34,101 nucleotides of DNA from a virus, in the IMG/VR virus record IMGVR_UViG_3300035701_000156, positions 1 to 34,101 of that record. One strand, written 5' to 3'. Under the pieces are notes generated by a model. That model had not been told where the DNA came from. It did no database searches and worked only from the letters and a program-made list of their open reading frames with translations. This document shows, in pieces, positions 22,539-30,894 of this stretch; the stretch's first letter is position 1; the number at the start of each line of letters is the position of its first letter. Both the position numbers and the translations under genes were made by a program.

Positions 22539-23420
22539 ATGAAATTAAAAAGTTGTCAAATTTTCGCTATACTCTGCGAGGGTGCTATCCTTGAAGTCAG
22601 TTCTTCTATGGATTTGGTTAAACGATTTCGTGGAGGGCCACAAATTGTCTCTTATCTGCATAAAAAAGCAGGATTAGGACACAATCAAGAATATAAACAG
22701 ATCGATAAAATCTCCTGGAATGTTCTTAAAGATGCTAGTAAGGGAGCTTGGGTATTAATGAGATATCCGAGAGGCATAGGCGCTATCAGACAAACTGACG
22801 GTAATTACGAAGCTTTGGCGAGCCAAGGTCAAGAACCAACTACGTTTAAGAGTGGTAGAGGTGGGAATATTTTAGATTTCTTAAAAGGAGAGTTGGGTGG
22901 TAATCCTATATCTTTATATGTTGGTATAGATACCGGTGAAGTCATCAATAAACGAACAAAGAGAAAATCATATACTAGTAAATCAAAATCATCTACATTT
23001 GATTATGCTACCTTAATGGTAAAATTTAAACCATTATGGGTCAAGGCTATTTTCGCTGCCAAAGAAGATGTTAGAGGTATGATAGGAACAATGATTAAGA
23101 ATGGAGCTCATTGGAAACTCGATGAAAAAATTAAACGTTGGCAATCATTAGAAAATGCATTAGATAATTTAGAAGGATCAAATCCATCGTTTGAAACTGC
23201 AGGTCTTATAAAAAGAGCAGTAGTAGATGCTGTAATATTTGCGGCCGGGTACTTTTATCCAAATGAAACCGGAAATATTTCTAAACCATATCGTTCGAGT
23301 AGTGTTAATTCTGAAAAAAGTACAGGTCCTCAACATATTCTTGATGATATATCTAAAGGAGATACTAAAAAACTTGGTGCAGTGTTATCATTTTTTAAGA
23401 AAAGGTTAATTACAGGATGA
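22539..23420 (+). CDS. Phage protein of unknown function, candidate capsid-packaged protein
   Basis: 293 residues. The first residues MKLKSCQIFAILCEGA contain Ile-Leu-Cys-Glu followed by Gly, which fits the T4 prohead-protease rule (Leu/Ile-x-Glu before the cut). The body starts around SMDLVKRFRGGPQIVSYLHK and contains DKISWNVLKDASKGAWVLMR and RGGNILDFLKGELGGNP; this pattern recurs in unnamed marine phage proteins. No catalytic motif was recognised. The C-terminal half is basic and helical. It is the first gene of the plus-strand operon and overlaps the next start by 4 nt (ATGA). Confidence 0.6.
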   Translation: MKLKSCQIFAILCEGAILEVSSSMDLVKRFRGGPQIVSYLHKKAGLGHNQEYKQIDKISWNVLKDASKGAWVLMRYPRGIGAIRQTDGNYEALASQGQEPTTFKSGRGGNILDFLKGELGGNPISLYVGIDTGEVINKRTKRKSYTSKSKSSTFDYATLMVKFKPLWVKAIFAAKEDVRGMIGTMIKNGAHWKLDEKIKRWQSLENALDNLEGSNPSFETAGLIKRAVVDAVIFAAGYFYPNETGNISKPYRSSSVNSEKSTGPQHILDDISKGDTKKLGAVLSFFKKRLITG

Positions 23421-24424
23421 GATTATTACAATTAATTACTGAAGCCAATATAATTAAGAAAATTATAAAAGATCCGAAAACAATCAAGATGTTAGGTATA
23501 GCAATGCGCCATGATCATACCCTACCTAACGTAGTTGTTGCTAAGTTAGGACCTAGGCCAACTGATGAAGAATTGGCAACTGCGTGGAGTGATCTCTTAG
23601 ATAACGCCTTGCGGAGTAGTAATCACGGTGATTTATCAAGAGATGGTAAATTTGATGATTGGCTATTAAGATTATATATAAATGGACTAGCTGATTGGGA
23701 AGATATTAGTGGTGAAGCCGTAGATGCATTAGGTGTATGGAGTGTTTTAAGTGTCCGAGGAAAATTAAGACCCGAAGATCAAGATTTCAATAAATTTAAA
23801 AATATTAGTCGATTAGATCGTATCAAAAATGATCGACAATATAGAATTGACTTAGATAGAATTAGCAAATCGGCTGAAATTGAAAGAATTAAAAAAACTA
23901 AAGAAGAAATAGTCATCATTAGTAATGAACGTTTTCATGTTATTATCCCATTAAATTATGGTTCTTGCTATGTGTTTAATAATGCAGACGGATATCAAGG
24001 AAATTTCTGTACCGGCTCTAGCCAGGGTTTAAGTACTTGGTTTCCAAAGTACTCCACTGGAGGTATCATTGTAAGTATTTTTGATAAAACAAATCAAGAT
24101 TCTAAGGATGGTAAATGGCAACTCCATGCTTCTTCTAGCTCATTATATAATGCCGATCAAGATGATAGAAATAATACACTAAAAAATGATACAAGGTTTG
24201 CTGAACTATTTCCAGGATTGATGAAACAAATAGTAATAGGTATTGAACAACATGCCGATGAAATTAAGAAAAGATCAGAAGGCATAGTAACAGGTGGATA
24301 TGATATTGCCAAAGAAATTTCAAAAATTAAAACTGCTTTTCCGATATCATATACTTCTGAAGTCCCTGATGCGATGGAACCTAATACGGCGGAACCTAAT
24401 ACGGCAGGCGGCACAGTTGGGTAA
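23417..24424 (+). CDS. Phage protein of unknown function with capsid-targeting-like N-terminus
   Basis: 335 residues. MRLLQLITEANIIKK has Leu-Ile-Thr-Glu before Ala, a good match to T4 capsid-targeting peptides. Residues ~165-235 contain IISNERFHVIIPLNYGSCYV, NFCTGSSQG, YSTGGIIVSIFDK and GKWQLHAS. This order (start of a strand, a Cys-Thr pair, then GG-hydrophobic-DK and WQLH) resembles a domain found in various phage and PcfJ-type proteins whose function is not established. The tail repeats AEPNTA. The ATG overlaps the upstream stop (ATGA), so translation is coupled. The protein could be packaged with DNA and injected; that is inference. Confidence 0.58.
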   Translation: MRLLQLITEANIIKKIIKDPKTIKMLGIAMRHDHTLPNVVVAKLGPRPTDEELATAWSDLLDNALRSSNHGDLSRDGKFDDWLLRLYINGLADWEDISGEAVDALGVWSVLSVRGKLRPEDQDFNKFKNISRLDRIKNDRQYRIDLDRISKSAEIERIKKTKEEIVIISNERFHVIIPLNYGSCYVFNNADGYQGNFCTGSSQGLSTWFPKYSTGGIIVSIFDKTNQDSKDGKWQLHASSSSLYNADQDDRNNTLKNDTRFAELFPGLMKQIVIGIEQHADEIKKRSEGIVTGGYDIAKEISKIKTAFPISYTSEVPDAMEPNTAEPNTAGGTVG

Positions 24425-24435
24425 GGGAAACTACG

Positions 24436-25632
24436 GTGACTAAACTTTCACTTTATCGTCCTGAAAAAGGTAACGATTTTAAGTTTTTGGACTCTGTAAT
24501 TAATGAGCAATTCCAGGTAGGGGGGGTTGATTGTTTAATTCATAAGTACCTTGGTCCTGTAAATCCTATCACTACAGGTACTAGTACACCGTCTGTGCCC
24601 ATTAATACCAATCCTATTCCTGAACTAGGTATACAAGATTTAGTGTTTATGGAAAATCGTGACAGACATTATGATCCTGATGTTTATAGAATCAGAGGAA
24701 TCTATACCATGCTAGATAACATCTTTAATTTATCTCAGTTTGGATTGTTTTTACAAAACGATGAAATTTTAATGCATTTTCATTTACGTAGTTCTTTTGA
24801 AGCATTAGGTAGAAAAATAATGTCGGGTGATGTTATTGAGTTACCGCATCTCAAAGATGAGTATGCCCTTGATGATTCTATGGTTGCATTAAAAAGATTT
24901 TATGTAATTACAGAAGTTACACGACCAGCGACTGGATTTAGTCAGACATGGTATCCTCATTTATTGAGGGCCAAGTGTCAACCCCTAGTAGATAGCCAAG
25001 AATTTAAAGAAATCCTTGATGCACCAGGCGGAGATGGTAACAAAACATTACGAGATATTATTAGTTCTTATGATAAAAGCATTGAGATTAATAATGCTAT
25101 TATTGCTCAAGCAGAGGCTGATGCGCCACTTAGTGGATATGATACTCATAGCTATTTCGTCATTCCAACAAGAGAATCTGGGTTAGTTGATATAGGTGAT
25201 ACTAGTGACGATATCGATACCGCAGATAGTGATACTGCGGCAATGGATGCTACCATGGTTCTACGTGCCCCAAAAAGAGATTTATACGTCGGATATCTAA
25301 CTGGAGATGGGTTGCCGACTAATGGCGCTCCGTACACATTTGGTACTAGTTTTCCAGATCCGTCTGTTGCAGGACAATTTCATCTTAGAACAGACTTTTT
25401 CCCTAATAGATTATTTAGGTGGAATGGAAAACATTGGATTAAATTTGAGGATAGTGTGCGTATGACTTTAACTAATAAACCGATAGACGGATTACCTGCT
25501 GATCCTGGTGTAACGAGACAAACACAGAGAACTTCTTTTATTAATAATAACAGCACAGCTACAATTGGTGGTAAAGTTATACCCGAACGACAATCGTTAA
25601 GTAAAGCTCTTCGTCCTACGGCTGATAACTAA
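24436..25632 (+). CDS. 14: Neck protein, gp14-like (probable)
   Basis: 398 residues, longer than T4 gp14 (256). GTG start at 24436 with AAGGGA upstream. The N-terminal half carries the pattern FLQNDEILMHFHLRSSFEAL, SGDVIELPHLKDEY and KRFYVITEVTRPATGFSQTW, comparable to the gp14 pattern in which a marked strand, a declared 'level of input' segment and YKLSCELF-type end occur. RAKCQPLVDSQEF ends the core. The C-terminal 200 residues are extra and include RLFRWNGKHWIKFED, a short WNG unit also seen in the gp15-like and sheath proteins. gp14 completes the neck with gp13. The call depends on these patterns and on the gp15-like gene next to it. Confidence 0.5.
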   Translation: MTKLSLYRPEKGNDFKFLDSVINEQFQVGGVDCLIHKYLGPVNPITTGTSTPSVPINTNPIPELGIQDLVFMENRDRHYDPDVYRIRGIYTMLDNIFNLSQFGLFLQNDEILMHFHLRSSFEALGRKIMSGDVIELPHLKDEYALDDSMVALKRFYVITEVTRPATGFSQTWYPHLLRAKCQPLVDSQEFKEILDAPGGDGNKTLRDIISSYDKSIEINNAIIAQAEADAPLSGYDTHSYFVIPTRESGLVDIGDTSDDIDTADSDTAAMDATMVLRAPKRDLYVGYLTGDGLPTNGAPYTFGTSFPDPSVAGQFHLRTDFFPNRLFRWNGKHWIKFEDSVRMTLTNKPIDGLPADPGVTRQTQRTSFINNNSTATIGGKVIPERQSLSKALRPTADN

Positions 25633-25662
25633 TAATATGTATATTTACAAAGTGTGGTAAAA

Positions 25663-25669
25663 AAGGAGG
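25663..25669 (+). promoter_or_regulatory. Strong ribosome site AAGGAGG without a matching start codon
   Basis: AAGGAGG lies before the gp15-like gene, but no ATG, GTG or TTG in a usable frame follows within 5-13 nt. Downstream, one frame reads V-R-S-R-N-I-F and the neighbouring frame Y-F-Y-D-A-Q-I, as if the gp15 start were split between two frames. Confidence 0.55.
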
Positions 25670-25743
25670 CGACGACTTAACATCGTTGTAAGATCTCGGA
25701 ATATTTTTATGACGCGCAGATAAAACGATACCTAGTCCAATTC

Positions 25744-27135
25744 ATGCGATTAATGAGTGGATTTAGTTATAAGGATGCCAACGGTAAACTCGTACAGGTC
25801 CCTGTTCGTTACGGAGATATGACCAGACAAGTAGCATCTATTATAAACAAAAATTCTGAGAATGTTATTCCGAATGCCCCATTTATAGCATGTTATATTA
25901 AAGATTTAAAATTTGATCGCACACGTATGCAGGATCCAACATACGTTAATAATTTACGAATTAGAGAGAGGGCACTTGACGAAAATGGAAATGAGTATCT
26001 AAATAAGCAAGGATTAAATTATACCGTAGAAAGATTAATGCCCACCCCTTATAATATTACATTTAATTCTGATATATGGACAACTAATTTAGATCAAAAA
26101 TTACAATTATGGGAACAAATTACGGTATTGTTCAATCCTAGTATGGAAATTCAAACCAATAATAATTATATAGATTGGACCAGCCTAAGTTATTTAGAAA
26201 TAACAGATAATTCTGTATTTGAAACTAGGACAGTCCCTCAGGGTGTTGAAAATAATATTAGTATAGCAACATTACAATTTACAGGACCGGCTTGGATTAC
26301 TACTCCTGCCAAAATTAAAAAATTAGGTATTATCACTAAAATTATTTCTAGCATATTTGATGAGCCGATAGGAACAGGAGAAATTGGTGGATATGAGGAT
26401 GCACTTCTCGGAGGTGATATCTTTAAAGATCTTACACCTATTGCTAGGATTGTTATTACTTCAAGTGATTGCGATCTTTTAGTATTAAACAATACTGCGG
26501 TATTAGTCCGCACAGACGAAAAAAATGTTAGCGAAGGATGGCTTGATGTTAATTCGGTATCAGATCGACCATCGTGGTTAAACTTGCTTGATTTACATCC
26601 TGGTCAATTTAAATCAGGCCTAAGTGAGTTGCGTTTTACTAAACCCGACGGCAATGAGATTGTAGCATATATTAGTTTGAATCCAACTGATGAATCATTA
26701 ATGTCATTGAATATTGATAAAGATACAGTACCAGGAAATACTATATTAACTGATCAGTCTAATACATATAGTAGGGGAACAATAGATGCAATTGTTAATC
26801 CTCAAACCTTCAATCCTAACTCTGTCCAGGGTCAAAATATAGATCGACGATATCTTATTCTTGAAGATATTAATATTAATTCTTATTTTGGAGAAGGAGG
26901 ATATGATGGTCCAGATGCATGGAAAGGACAGAACGGAGATTTTCAAGCACATGCCAATGATATAATACAATGGGATGGAAATAATTGGTCAGTTTTATTC
27001 GATTCTACATCAATAACCGAGTTCACTTATATAACTAATATATATACAGGGATACAATATAAGTGGGATGGACGGCAATGGACCAAATCCTATGAAGGCT
27101 TATATGACAAATTAAACTGGAGACTTATCCTCTAG
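25744..27135 (+). CDS. 15: Tail completion/sheath stabiliser protein, gp15-like, with damaged or unusual N-terminus
   Basis: 463 residues from the first ATG. Landmarks match T4 gp15 (YFYNSSFRRYATLMGDLFSN, RVPITYASKEH): here QFMRLMSGFSYKDANGK and LVQVPVRYGDMTRQ, followed by ERLMPTPYNITFNSDIW and ITVLFNPSMEIQT. The same frame is open upstream to 25681 and encodes EYFYDAQIKRYLVQ just before the ATG, the true gp15 N-terminus, so the natural protein must start earlier. No standard start codon exists in that frame. The C-terminal region (~400-463) has WDGNNW and WDGRQW units. gp15 caps the tail and binds the neck. It is an operon member between the gp14-like and Nudix genes. Confidence 0.65.
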   Translation: MRLMSGFSYKDANGKLVQVPVRYGDMTRQVASIINKNSENVIPNAPFIACYIKDLKFDRTRMQDPTYVNNLRIRERALDENGNEYLNKQGLNYTVERLMPTPYNITFNSDIWTTNLDQKLQLWEQITVLFNPSMEIQTNNNYIDWTSLSYLEITDNSVFETRTVPQGVENNISIATLQFTGPAWITTPAKIKKLGIITKIISSIFDEPIGTGEIGGYEDALLGGDIFKDLTPIARIVITSSDCDLLVLNNTAVLVRTDEKNVSEGWLDVNSVSDRPSWLNLLDLHPGQFKSGLSELRFTKPDGNEIVAYISLNPTDESLMSLNIDKDTVPGNTILTDQSNTYSRGTIDAIVNPQTFNPNSVQGQNIDRRYLILEDININSYFGEGGYDGPDAWKGQNGDFQAHANDIIQWDGNNWSVLFDSTSITEFTYITNIYTGIQYKWDGRQWTKSYEGLYDKLNWRLIL

Positions 27136-27148
27136 TAAAAGGTTTCTT

Positions 27149-27574
27149 ATGAACGAAATAGTGTGTTCTGGAGGTTTATTTTTATCTAGAGATACAAAAA
27201 GATTTTTGTTCTTACTTAGAACACAAGGTAAAACTGCAGAAAGTTGGGGATTGGTTGGGGGGAAAAAAGAACCACATGATCAATCCCCATACGATACATT
27301 AATTAGAGAAGTTACTGAAGAAGTTGAAAAAACACCTCAAATTAAAAAAGTCGTACCTCTCGAATTGTTTACAAGTAATGATCAACATTTTCAATATAAT
27401 ACCTATGTTTTAGTTGTAGATAGAGAATTTATACCTACCCTTAACAAAGAACATGGCGGGTATGCGTGGTGTGATTTAGGAAGGTGGCCAAGGCCGTTGC
27501 ATAGAGGTGTGAAAATAAGTCTAAGCAACAAGATCATTAAAACTAAACTTGAACTCTTGTTGAGCCTGATTTAA
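27149..27574 (+). CDS. Nudix-type hydrolase with altered Nudix box
   Basis: 141 residues. The Nudix region reads GLVGGKKEPHDQSPYDTLIR followed by EVTEEVE, which resembles GGKxEPGESx...REVxEE of the family. It has one extra residue and a Gln in place of the first catalytic Glu; the RE..EE part that binds the metal is intact. The family hydrolyses nucleoside diphosphates linked to another group, so a role in cleaning or remodelling nucleotides or sugar-nucleotides is plausible. AAAAGG is the ribosome site. Its last 54 nt overlap tail-to-tail with the APS-kinase-like gene on the other strand. Confidence 0.7.
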   Translation: MNEIVCSGGLFLSRDTKRFLFLLRTQGKTAESWGLVGGKKEPHDQSPYDTLIREVTEEVEKTPQIKKVVPLELFTSNDQHFQYNTYVLVVDREFIPTLNKEHGGYAWCDLGRWPRPLHRGVKISLSNKIIKTKLELLLSLI

Positions 27575-27988
27575 AATTTGATTAGAGATATACTGTGACC
27601 ATCCTTCCCCGAATTTTTCAGTTACTCTAAAATCATATTTTTTTGGAGGAGTAAACATTTTGTTGGTATCATCAAATCGGCTTTCTTTAATAGTATCTAC
27701 CCAAATGGTCCAATGTGCTTCAAAGTTTTCCCGTTGTTCTTCTAATGGTGCAATAAAATCACAAATTACATAATCTGTAATCGCTGTATCAGCTAATGCT
27801 TTCATTCGAATACTCTGGCGAATTCTACCGGCAGGACTGAAATCCCAATCATTGTATTTTTTTCTAACGATATCCGCATTGATCCAGGTAATTGGTGCGT
27901 TAAGGATTAGAAATTGATCCACTATACATTTTGTTAGATAAGTCTTACCTGCGCCGGGAAGACCCATTACCAAAATACGTTGCACCAT
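27521..27988 (-). CDS. APS-kinase-like P-loop kinase
   Basis: 155 residues. The Walker A loop is GLPGAGKT (9-16). WINADIVRKKYNDWDFSPAG followed by RIRQSIRM and VICDFIAPLEEQRENF match the APS-kinase pattern (D-x-R..., DWDFS..GR..Q..RM, DF.CP..E.R). APS kinase turns adenylyl sulfate into PAPS, the sulfate donor for sulfotransferases. A sulfotransferase gene lies in the same strand block (30078-30893), so a shared pathway is likely. It could instead be a related nucleotide kinase; no substrate was shown. No good ribosome site precedes the ATG. The convergent overlap with the Nudix gene is 54 nt. Confidence 0.7.
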   Translation of the reverse strand: MVQRILVMGLPGAGKTYLTKCIVDQFLILNAPITWINADIVRKKYNDWDFSPAGRIRQSIRMKALADTAITDYVICDFIAPLEEQRENFEAHWTIWVDTIKESRFDDTNKMFTPPKKYDFRVTEKFGEGWSQYISNQILNQAQQEFKFSFNDLVA

Positions 27989-28004
27989 ATTTTATCGAAA
28001 TATA

Positions 28005-28301
28005 TTATGCTGTAATTTTAGTTGCAAGAACATCTAATAAATCTGCATTTGCCCAAGTGTCACGAATAGCGTCATATGCCTCGTTTTCCCAAATAACGAA
28101 ATTACGACCGCCGGATCCACGCAGTTGTGAACCACCTGGGCCATCTTGTTGTGTAAATGGGCCTAATTCAACTTCTACTCTAACAAAGCGATTTACAATA
28201 TCTTCAACTATTCGTGTTACACGCCACTCTGTTGTGACTACACGTTCTGCTAAAACAATTTCTTGTGCTGCTGTTGCTACCTGATTAATTTGTGATGGCA
28301 T
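28005..28301 (-). CDS. Small phage protein of unknown function
   Basis: 98 residues. It begins MPSQINQVATAAQEIVLAER, continues with beta-rich TTEWRVTRIVEDIVNRFVRV followed by EVELGPF, and has RNFVIWENEAYDAIRDTWAN near the end, the pattern of small unnamed proteins in marine T4-like phages. AAGGAAAA is a good ribosome site, and AATAAATA at 28330-28337 is a possible promoter. It sits between the glycosyltransferases and the APS-kinase-like gene with 16 nt to the latter. Not recognised. Confidence 0.6.
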   Translation of the reverse strand: MPSQINQVATAAQEIVLAERVVTTEWRVTRIVEDIVNRFVRVEVELGPFTQQDGPGGSQLRGSGGRNFVIWENEAYDAIRDTWANADLLDVLATKITA

Positions 28302-28328
28302 TGTCGGTTTTCCTTTAAAATAGATATA

Positions 28329-29300
28329 TTATTTATTTTTCTCTACAGAGTTTAGGAAATTCCTCCATTCCCAAATTCGTTGATCCCACGTCCAAAATTC
28401 GTTATAATGCAAGCTTTGCTTTCGAATATGCGTCTGAACATGGTCACTCCAATAATTATTTATTGCTTCGTTCAATACCATTGCATATCTTGAAGCTAAT
28501 ACAGGTCGATTTGGGCCATATGTAACATATATTGGCCAATCGCCGCATGTTTCTGGTAAGGCGCCGAGGTTCGTAGTAACAACATTACAGCCGGCCGCAA
28601 GAGCCTCAATTGCGCTCATACAACTTGTTTCTTCAAAGGTATTAGGATAGGCAAAAATATGAGCATTTTTTACGGCTGCTCGTACCTCTTCATTTGTTGC
28701 ATATCCTTTAAAATTAACACCGGGCATATTTCTTGCGGTGTCAAATAATTCGTCAAACTGACCTTTTGTTATATTTTGAAAATTTAATCCGTAAATTTTA
28801 GTACTAGAATATATGTCTAATTCTATATCTTGTCGATTTAATAATCTAAATGCTTCTAATACTACATCTAGGCCTCGCCACGGAGTTGATGTATAAATTA
28901 ACTTTAATTTCTCGGTTTTATTTCTTTCAACAAATTTAACTGGATGAGTTGCATTTTTAATTATAACACTTTTATAGGCAGGAATATGAAACCTAGTTCT
29001 AAATTCATTATATTGCCAATGACTTACCCAAACATAATAATCGATGCAATTGGTAAAATTTTCATCTGCTAATAATGTAACGCTTTCTTCATTCCAGTTT
29101 AATTGTTGCCATATTATGTTAATCTTTTTAGGATCTAAATATGCGAAGTTACAATGACTCAATACCATATTGACGTCTTTATCCCAACCCTTATCTAATT
29201 TACTTTCTAAAGTATAATAGGCAAGTTCGCTGCCACCCATTGGTTTTGGAAGTGGTTCGTTTATATCATTTGTAGAGGGATTTGATTCCATTGAGTCCAC
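28329..29300 (-). CDS. Glycosyltransferase, GT4-like (GT-B fold)
   Basis: 323 residues. LPKPMGGSELAYYTLESKL marks the N-terminal glycine loop. VWVSHWQYNEF, SVIIKNATHPVKF and KLIYTSTPWRGLDVVLEAF follow, with NAHIFAYPNTFEETSCMSA and then IEALAAGC, the GT4 E-x7-E nucleotide-sugar motif. The protein is short for GT4, as is usual for the phage versions. It should transfer a sugar from a nucleotide donor to a glycan; acceptor unknown. It overlaps the upstream GT2-like gene by 35 nt, and no ribosome site precedes its ATG, consistent with coupling. Confidence 0.82.
   Translation of the reverse strand: MDSMESNPSTNDINEPLPKPMGGSELAYYTLESKLDKGWDKDVNMVLSHCNFAYLDPKKINIIWQQLNWNEESVTLLADENFTNCIDYYVWVSHWQYNEFRTRFHIPAYKSVIIKNATHPVKFVERNKTEKLKLIYTSTPWRGLDVVLEAFRLLNRQDIELDIYSSTKIYGLNFQNITKGQFDELFDTARNMPGVNFKGYATNEEVRAAVKNAHIFAYPNTFEETSCMSAIEALAAGCNVVTTNLGALPETCGDWPIYVTYGPNRPVLASRYAMVLNEAINNYWSDHVQTHIRKQSLHYNEFWTWDQRIWEWRNFLNSVEKNK
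28330..28337 (-). promoter_or_regulatory. Late-type box AATAAATA before the 98-residue gene
   Basis: Minus strand, overlapping the stop region of the glycosyltransferase upstream. The predicted leader is about 23 nt and includes AAGGAAAA. Confidence 0.35.
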
Positions 29301-30090
29301 TGGTCTTGTTAATAAATCTATTGAGACTATTGTTTCCGTAGTTTGGATTTTCCCAATTCAATGTAGGTTGAGAACGAGGTTGTATTTGAGGTGCTGATGT
29401 TCTAATTTTTTCTAACCATTGATTAAAATTACCCGTATATTTCTTCATACCGATATGATTGCAAGTCATTTGGGGGTCTAACCATGTGGAAATTCCAGCA
29501 CTCTTAAGCTTCTCACACACCCATATATCTTCACTTATTAAATCATTATTTCTAACAACAACCTCGAATATCATTTTGCGTATCTTATTGTATTCTTTTT
29601 CTTCGTAAGATTCACTATTGTCCCATAACCATTGAATAGCACGTCGACTAAATCTTAAAAATCCTGCACCTAATCCGTCTACTTCAATTAATCCGGTTAA
29701 ATTATTGGGTTGTTTATTCGTATCAAGTAATTTAACAACATACAGTTCGGCATCTCCTTTTTTGGGATAGGTTCCCCCTACTACATCCACCGGATATTCT
29801 AATAATTTAAAGATCCAATCGGGTTGCCATTCAATATCACTATCAATGAATATGAGATCATCACATTCCATACCCAATGCCAATGAAATTAAATCATTTC
29901 GTGCTCGTTGAATTAATGCATCGTAGCTAAGCCATATAGGGAAGATTTCTATACCCCTTAACATACTTTGCCTAATAGTTTCAATTAGACCGTTGACATA
30001 CCATACTTCAAGTTTCCCATCATAGCACGGGGTACCGATCAGTACTCTACGAGCTTTTTTAGTTGCTTCTGGTTCAGTTATTCTATCCAT
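29266..30090 (-). CDS. Glycosyltransferase, GT2-like (GT-A fold)
   Basis: 274 residues. The N-terminus RRVLIGTPCYDGKLEVWYVN begins the nucleotide-binding domain. DALIQRARNDLISLAL is followed by DDLIFIDSDIEWQPDW, where DSD is the metal-binding DxD. DGLGAGFLRFSRRAI and SEDIWVCEKLKSAG, with TWLDPQMTCNHIG, complete a GT-A-type active site. It overlaps the sulfotransferase by 13 nt and the GT4-like gene by 35 nt, so all three are probably translated together. The acceptor is not known. Confidence 0.8.
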   Translation of the reverse strand: MDRITEPEATKKARRVLIGTPCYDGKLEVWYVNGLIETIRQSMLRGIEIFPIWLSYDALIQRARNDLISLALGMECDDLIFIDSDIEWQPDWIFKLLEYPVDVVGGTYPKKGDAELYVVKLLDTNKQPNNLTGLIEVDGLGAGFLRFSRRAIQWLWDNSESYEEKEYNKIRKMIFEVVVRNNDLISEDIWVCEKLKSAGISTWLDPQMTCNHIGMKKYTGNFNQWLEKIRTSAPQIQPRSQPTLNWENPNYGNNSLNRFINKTSGLNGIKSLYK

Positions 30091-30893
30091 AATATTTGGC
30101 TCTTTATATGATCAAACTCCATTTTCCAAAAACTACTCTGACTATATTGTAACCAGAGGTCTTCTGGAATTATTGGTCGACGCTGTGTAAATTCTACTTT
30201 CTTCCTTATACGATGTAGACCTGCGATATTGGTTTGCGCATCAAACTCATCATAACTATCTTCAACATCGTTAAAATCGTGTTCAAACCAGGGCTCACCT
30301 AGGAATTCATAAATTCGTTTCATTGTTGATAACGGATTTTTACTTATTGCTTCATAATCTATAACACATAACATGTTTTTTTCATTACTGTATAATGCTT
30401 GTCGTAGAGCAACTAATGGCCCTTGCACATATCCTCCTTCATTTCCCATTAAGGTATGTGTTCTTTCATATACAGTGAGTAGGTCCCTATGGTGATATAA
30501 TGCTTTTATTGTGTAGGGATTTTTAGAATTGAGTTGTTCAAAACTATCTAATATCCAAGGAATATCTCTAATACAAATTAATATTTTACTATTTGGGAAC
30601 AGATCTTTAATTAAAGCGGTTGTTGACGTCCATGATCTATTTGTATTAAAACATATTTCTGGCTTATTTTGATAAAATAAACCAAATAATCCTCTAATTA
30701 ATTCAGTTCTTTTTGAGACAGGGACTGCTGCCTCCATTCCTACACTTTGATGAGTAACCTGTAACATATTTCTTACATAATCATAAAGTGGATCAGAGAT
30801 TGCTGCGTGAAATCTTGGATTCTGTTTTAATATAGAACTTAATAATGTTGATCCAGATCTAGGAAGGCCTGATATAAAGTGATATTTTTGCAT
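30078..30893 (-). CDS. Sulfotransferase (PAPS-dependent type)
   Basis: 271 residues. The 5'-phosphosulfate-binding loop SGLPRSGSTLLSSIL lies at 8-22. KILICIRDIPWILDSFEQL fits the 3'-phosphate site, and YEFLGEPWFEHDFNDVED the C-terminal region of Stf-type enzymes. It should transfer sulfate from PAPS to a hydroxyl on a sugar or lipid. It is embedded between the NodU-like carbamoyltransferase (1-nt gap) and the GT2-like gene. An APS-kinase-like gene 2 kb away may supply PAPS. Confidence 0.83.
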   Translation of the reverse strand: MQKYHFISGLPRSGSTLLSSILKQNPRFHAAISDPLYDYVRNMLQVTHQSVGMEAAVPVSKRTELIRGLFGLFYQNKPEICFNTNRSWTSTTALIKDLFPNSKILICIRDIPWILDSFEQLNSKNPYTIKALYHHRDLLTVYERTHTLMGNEGGYVQGPLVALRQALYSNEKNMLCVIDYEAISKNPLSTMKRIYEFLGEPWFEHDFNDVEDSYDEFDAQTNIAGLHRIRKKVEFTQRRPIIPEDLWLQYSQSSFWKMEFDHIKSQILWIE

Positions 30894-30894
30894 T

